From contig CATPBQ010000238.1 of the NCBI GenBank assembly GCA_955652795.1, forward strand, positions 1-12,504: a DNA stretch of 12,504 bases, given 5' to 3'. The stretch comes from an uncultured Steroidobacteraceae bacterium (lineage in GTDB: Bacteria; Pseudomonadota; Gammaproteobacteria; Steroidobacterales; Steroidobacteraceae). The notes below the pieces were generated by a model. That model saw only the letters and a program-made list of their open reading frames with translations. It was not told where the DNA came from and made no database searches. Each line of letters starts with the position of its first letter. Position 1 is the first letter of the stretch. The position numbers were made by a program, and so were the translations under genes. Positions 11,465-12,504 of this stretch are shown here, one piece after another.

Positions 11465-12504
11465 ATGAGTCCATCACCACAAAGCGATCACGTCCCGGGG
11501 CGCCCGGGGCCCCGTTTCGAGCCCTACGTGCGCCTCGTTCGCTGCCTGCTGCCGCGCACCTCGTACGTCGCGATGTTCGGGCCCGCGGGCGACCTCGTCT
11601 GGTCCACCGAGACCATGACGGGCCCGGATCTGATGAACATCATCGATGACGCGCTGCTGAGCGCGCGCTCGAACCCGGCGAGCGCGGGCCAGTTGCGCCT
11701 GCTGCCCGGGAATGTGCCGGTGTACCTGTGCGCGCTGCGCGATGACACCCAGCGGCTGCTCGCCGTCATCGCCGTCGTGTGCCGCGCCAACGAGTCGCAG
11801 GCGAGTCATGACTTCGACTTTGCTTACTCGCTGCTGTCCCCGATGCTCGAGTGCCTGCGGCGCGAACTCGTCACGCGCGCCACCATCGATGAGCTCAACC
11901 ACACCGTGGGTGGGCTCGACAAGGATCTGAATCTGCTGCTCACCTACAGCGGTGCCGATCAGACCGCGATCGCCGCCGATGACGCCAACGAGCTGCAGTC
12001 GCTGCTGCAGCAGACCGTCGAGCACCTGCACGCCTGCACCGGGGCGCTGCTCGTTCCGGAGCGCAACGTCACGCTGGTGCGCGCGGGCGGGTCCGCGCCG
12101 CCCGACACGCAGTTCCTGATGCGCGCCCACCGGCGGCTGCTGTCGCTGGCGCAGGCGCAGCGCGAGCCGGTGATAAGCAACGAAACCCAGTCGGCCGCAA
12201 CGCCCGACGCCCTGCGCTACCGGCTGTTGTGTTGCGCGCTGCGTTCGCGCGCGGGGCGCTTTATCGGCGTGCTGGCGCTGCTGCGCGACGCGAGCGCGGA
12301 GCCTTTCACGGAACGCGATGCCCACATCGCCGAGATCCTCGCCCGCAAGGCCATCGGCGTCATCGAGAGCAGTTACGACGCGCTCAGCGGCCTGTACACC
12401 CGCACGGCTTTCGAGCGGCGGGTGCGCGCGGTCATCACCGGCCCGGAGGCGCCGACGGCGTGGAGCGCGCTGTACATCGATGTGGATCAGCTGCACGCCA
12501 TCAA
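11465..12504 (+). CDS. GGDEF-domain protein (putative diguanylate cyclase), 3' end beyond window
   Basis: 346 residues are visible and the frame is open to the window edge. The start of a GGDEF domain is clear at residues 305-317 (DALSGLYTRTAFE, matching the DxLTGLxNRRxFE consensus), followed by LYIDVDQLHAI at 338-346, where the family has IDxDxFKxIN. The signature GG(D/E)EF itself lies beyond the window. Residues about 165-300 look like a GAF-type sensor (QQTVEHLHACTGALLVPERN, then GVLALLRDASAEPFTERDAH). Residues 1-150 form another, unrecognised domain. No signal peptide or membrane helix is seen, so the protein is probably cytoplasmic. Family role: making cyclic di-GMP in response to a bound ligand. 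A C-terminal EAL domain cannot be excluded. ATG 11465 is the first good start and has a weak ribosome site. Confidence 0.88.
   Translation, partial: MSPSPQSDHVPGRPGPRFEPYVRLVRCLLPRTSYVAMFGPAGDLVWSTETMTGPDLMNIIDDALLSARSNPASAGQLRLLPGNVPVYLCALRDDTQRLLAVIAVVCRANESQASHDFDFAYSLLSPMLECLRRELVTRATIDELNHTVGGLDKDLNLLLTYSGADQTAIAADDANELQSLLQQTVEHLHACTGALLVPERNVTLVRAGGSAPPDTQFLMRAHRRLLSLAQAQREPVISNETQSAATPDALRYRLLCCALRSRAGRFIGVLALLRDASAEPFTERDAHIAEILARKAIGVIESSYDALSGLYTRTAFERRVRAVITGPEAPTAWSALYIDVDQLHAI

Noticed and set aside
11474..12496. Minus-strand open frame of 340 codons
   Set aside because: It is opposite a GAF-GGDEF protein whose domain motifs are clear; composition alone explains the open frame.
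1..12504. CRISPR arrays, tRNA or rRNA genes, and insertion sequences
   Set aside because: No regular repeat-spacer pattern, no cloverleaf or rRNA-like sequence and no transposase was seen on either strand.

Overview
The window holds the distal part of an integron gene-cassette array (about 1-5281), a short same-strand gene group (5320-7118), and conserved chromosomal genes (7206-12504). The core genes (yibN-like rhodanese, grxC, secB and gpsA, divergent from envC) are an arrangement known from Gammaproteobacteria. The high-GC coding and the uniform attC style suggest a soil- or water-type gammaproteobacterium, perhaps near Xanthomonadales, Nevskiales or Steroidobacterales. I cannot place it further.

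Array. All cassette genes lie on the + strand and most are separated by attC-type sites: a left core RYYYAAC, an inner TNGAGCGG-type box, a palindromic middle, an inner CCGCTCA-type box and a right core GTTRRRY. No integrase gene is seen. Given the orientation, intI and attI should lie left of base 1, so this is the old, integrase-distal end. Cargo in order: a broken PsiE-like membrane gene; a GNAT acetyltransferase with its acetyl-CoA motif deleted; an intact GNAT; a gene-less half-site remnant; an NAD(P)-binding SDR-like protein; a GFA/CENP-V zinc protein; a secreted four-cysteine protein; a hotdog thioesterase; a three-helix membrane protein; a signal-peptide stub; a second half-site remnant; and a translationally coupled GNAT plus four-helix membrane protein ending in an attC that lacks its right core. 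The theme is decay: internal deletions, lost attC sites that fuse neighbouring cassettes, and orphan right-half sites.

Middle group. Two cupin proteins (one resembling 2,4'-dihydroxyacetophenone dioxygenase, one exported), a YbjQ/UPF0145 protein and a tautomerase follow on the + strand, with no attC between them.

Chromosomal block. The minus-strand run rhodanese (yibN-like), grxC, secB, gpsA and a frameshifted unknown gene looks like one operon covering envelope redox, protein export and phospholipid precursor synthesis. A 52-base region with an inverted repeat and a perfect TATAAT separates it from divergent envC (activator of cell-division amidases). A diguanylate cyclase-type gene follows and runs off the window.
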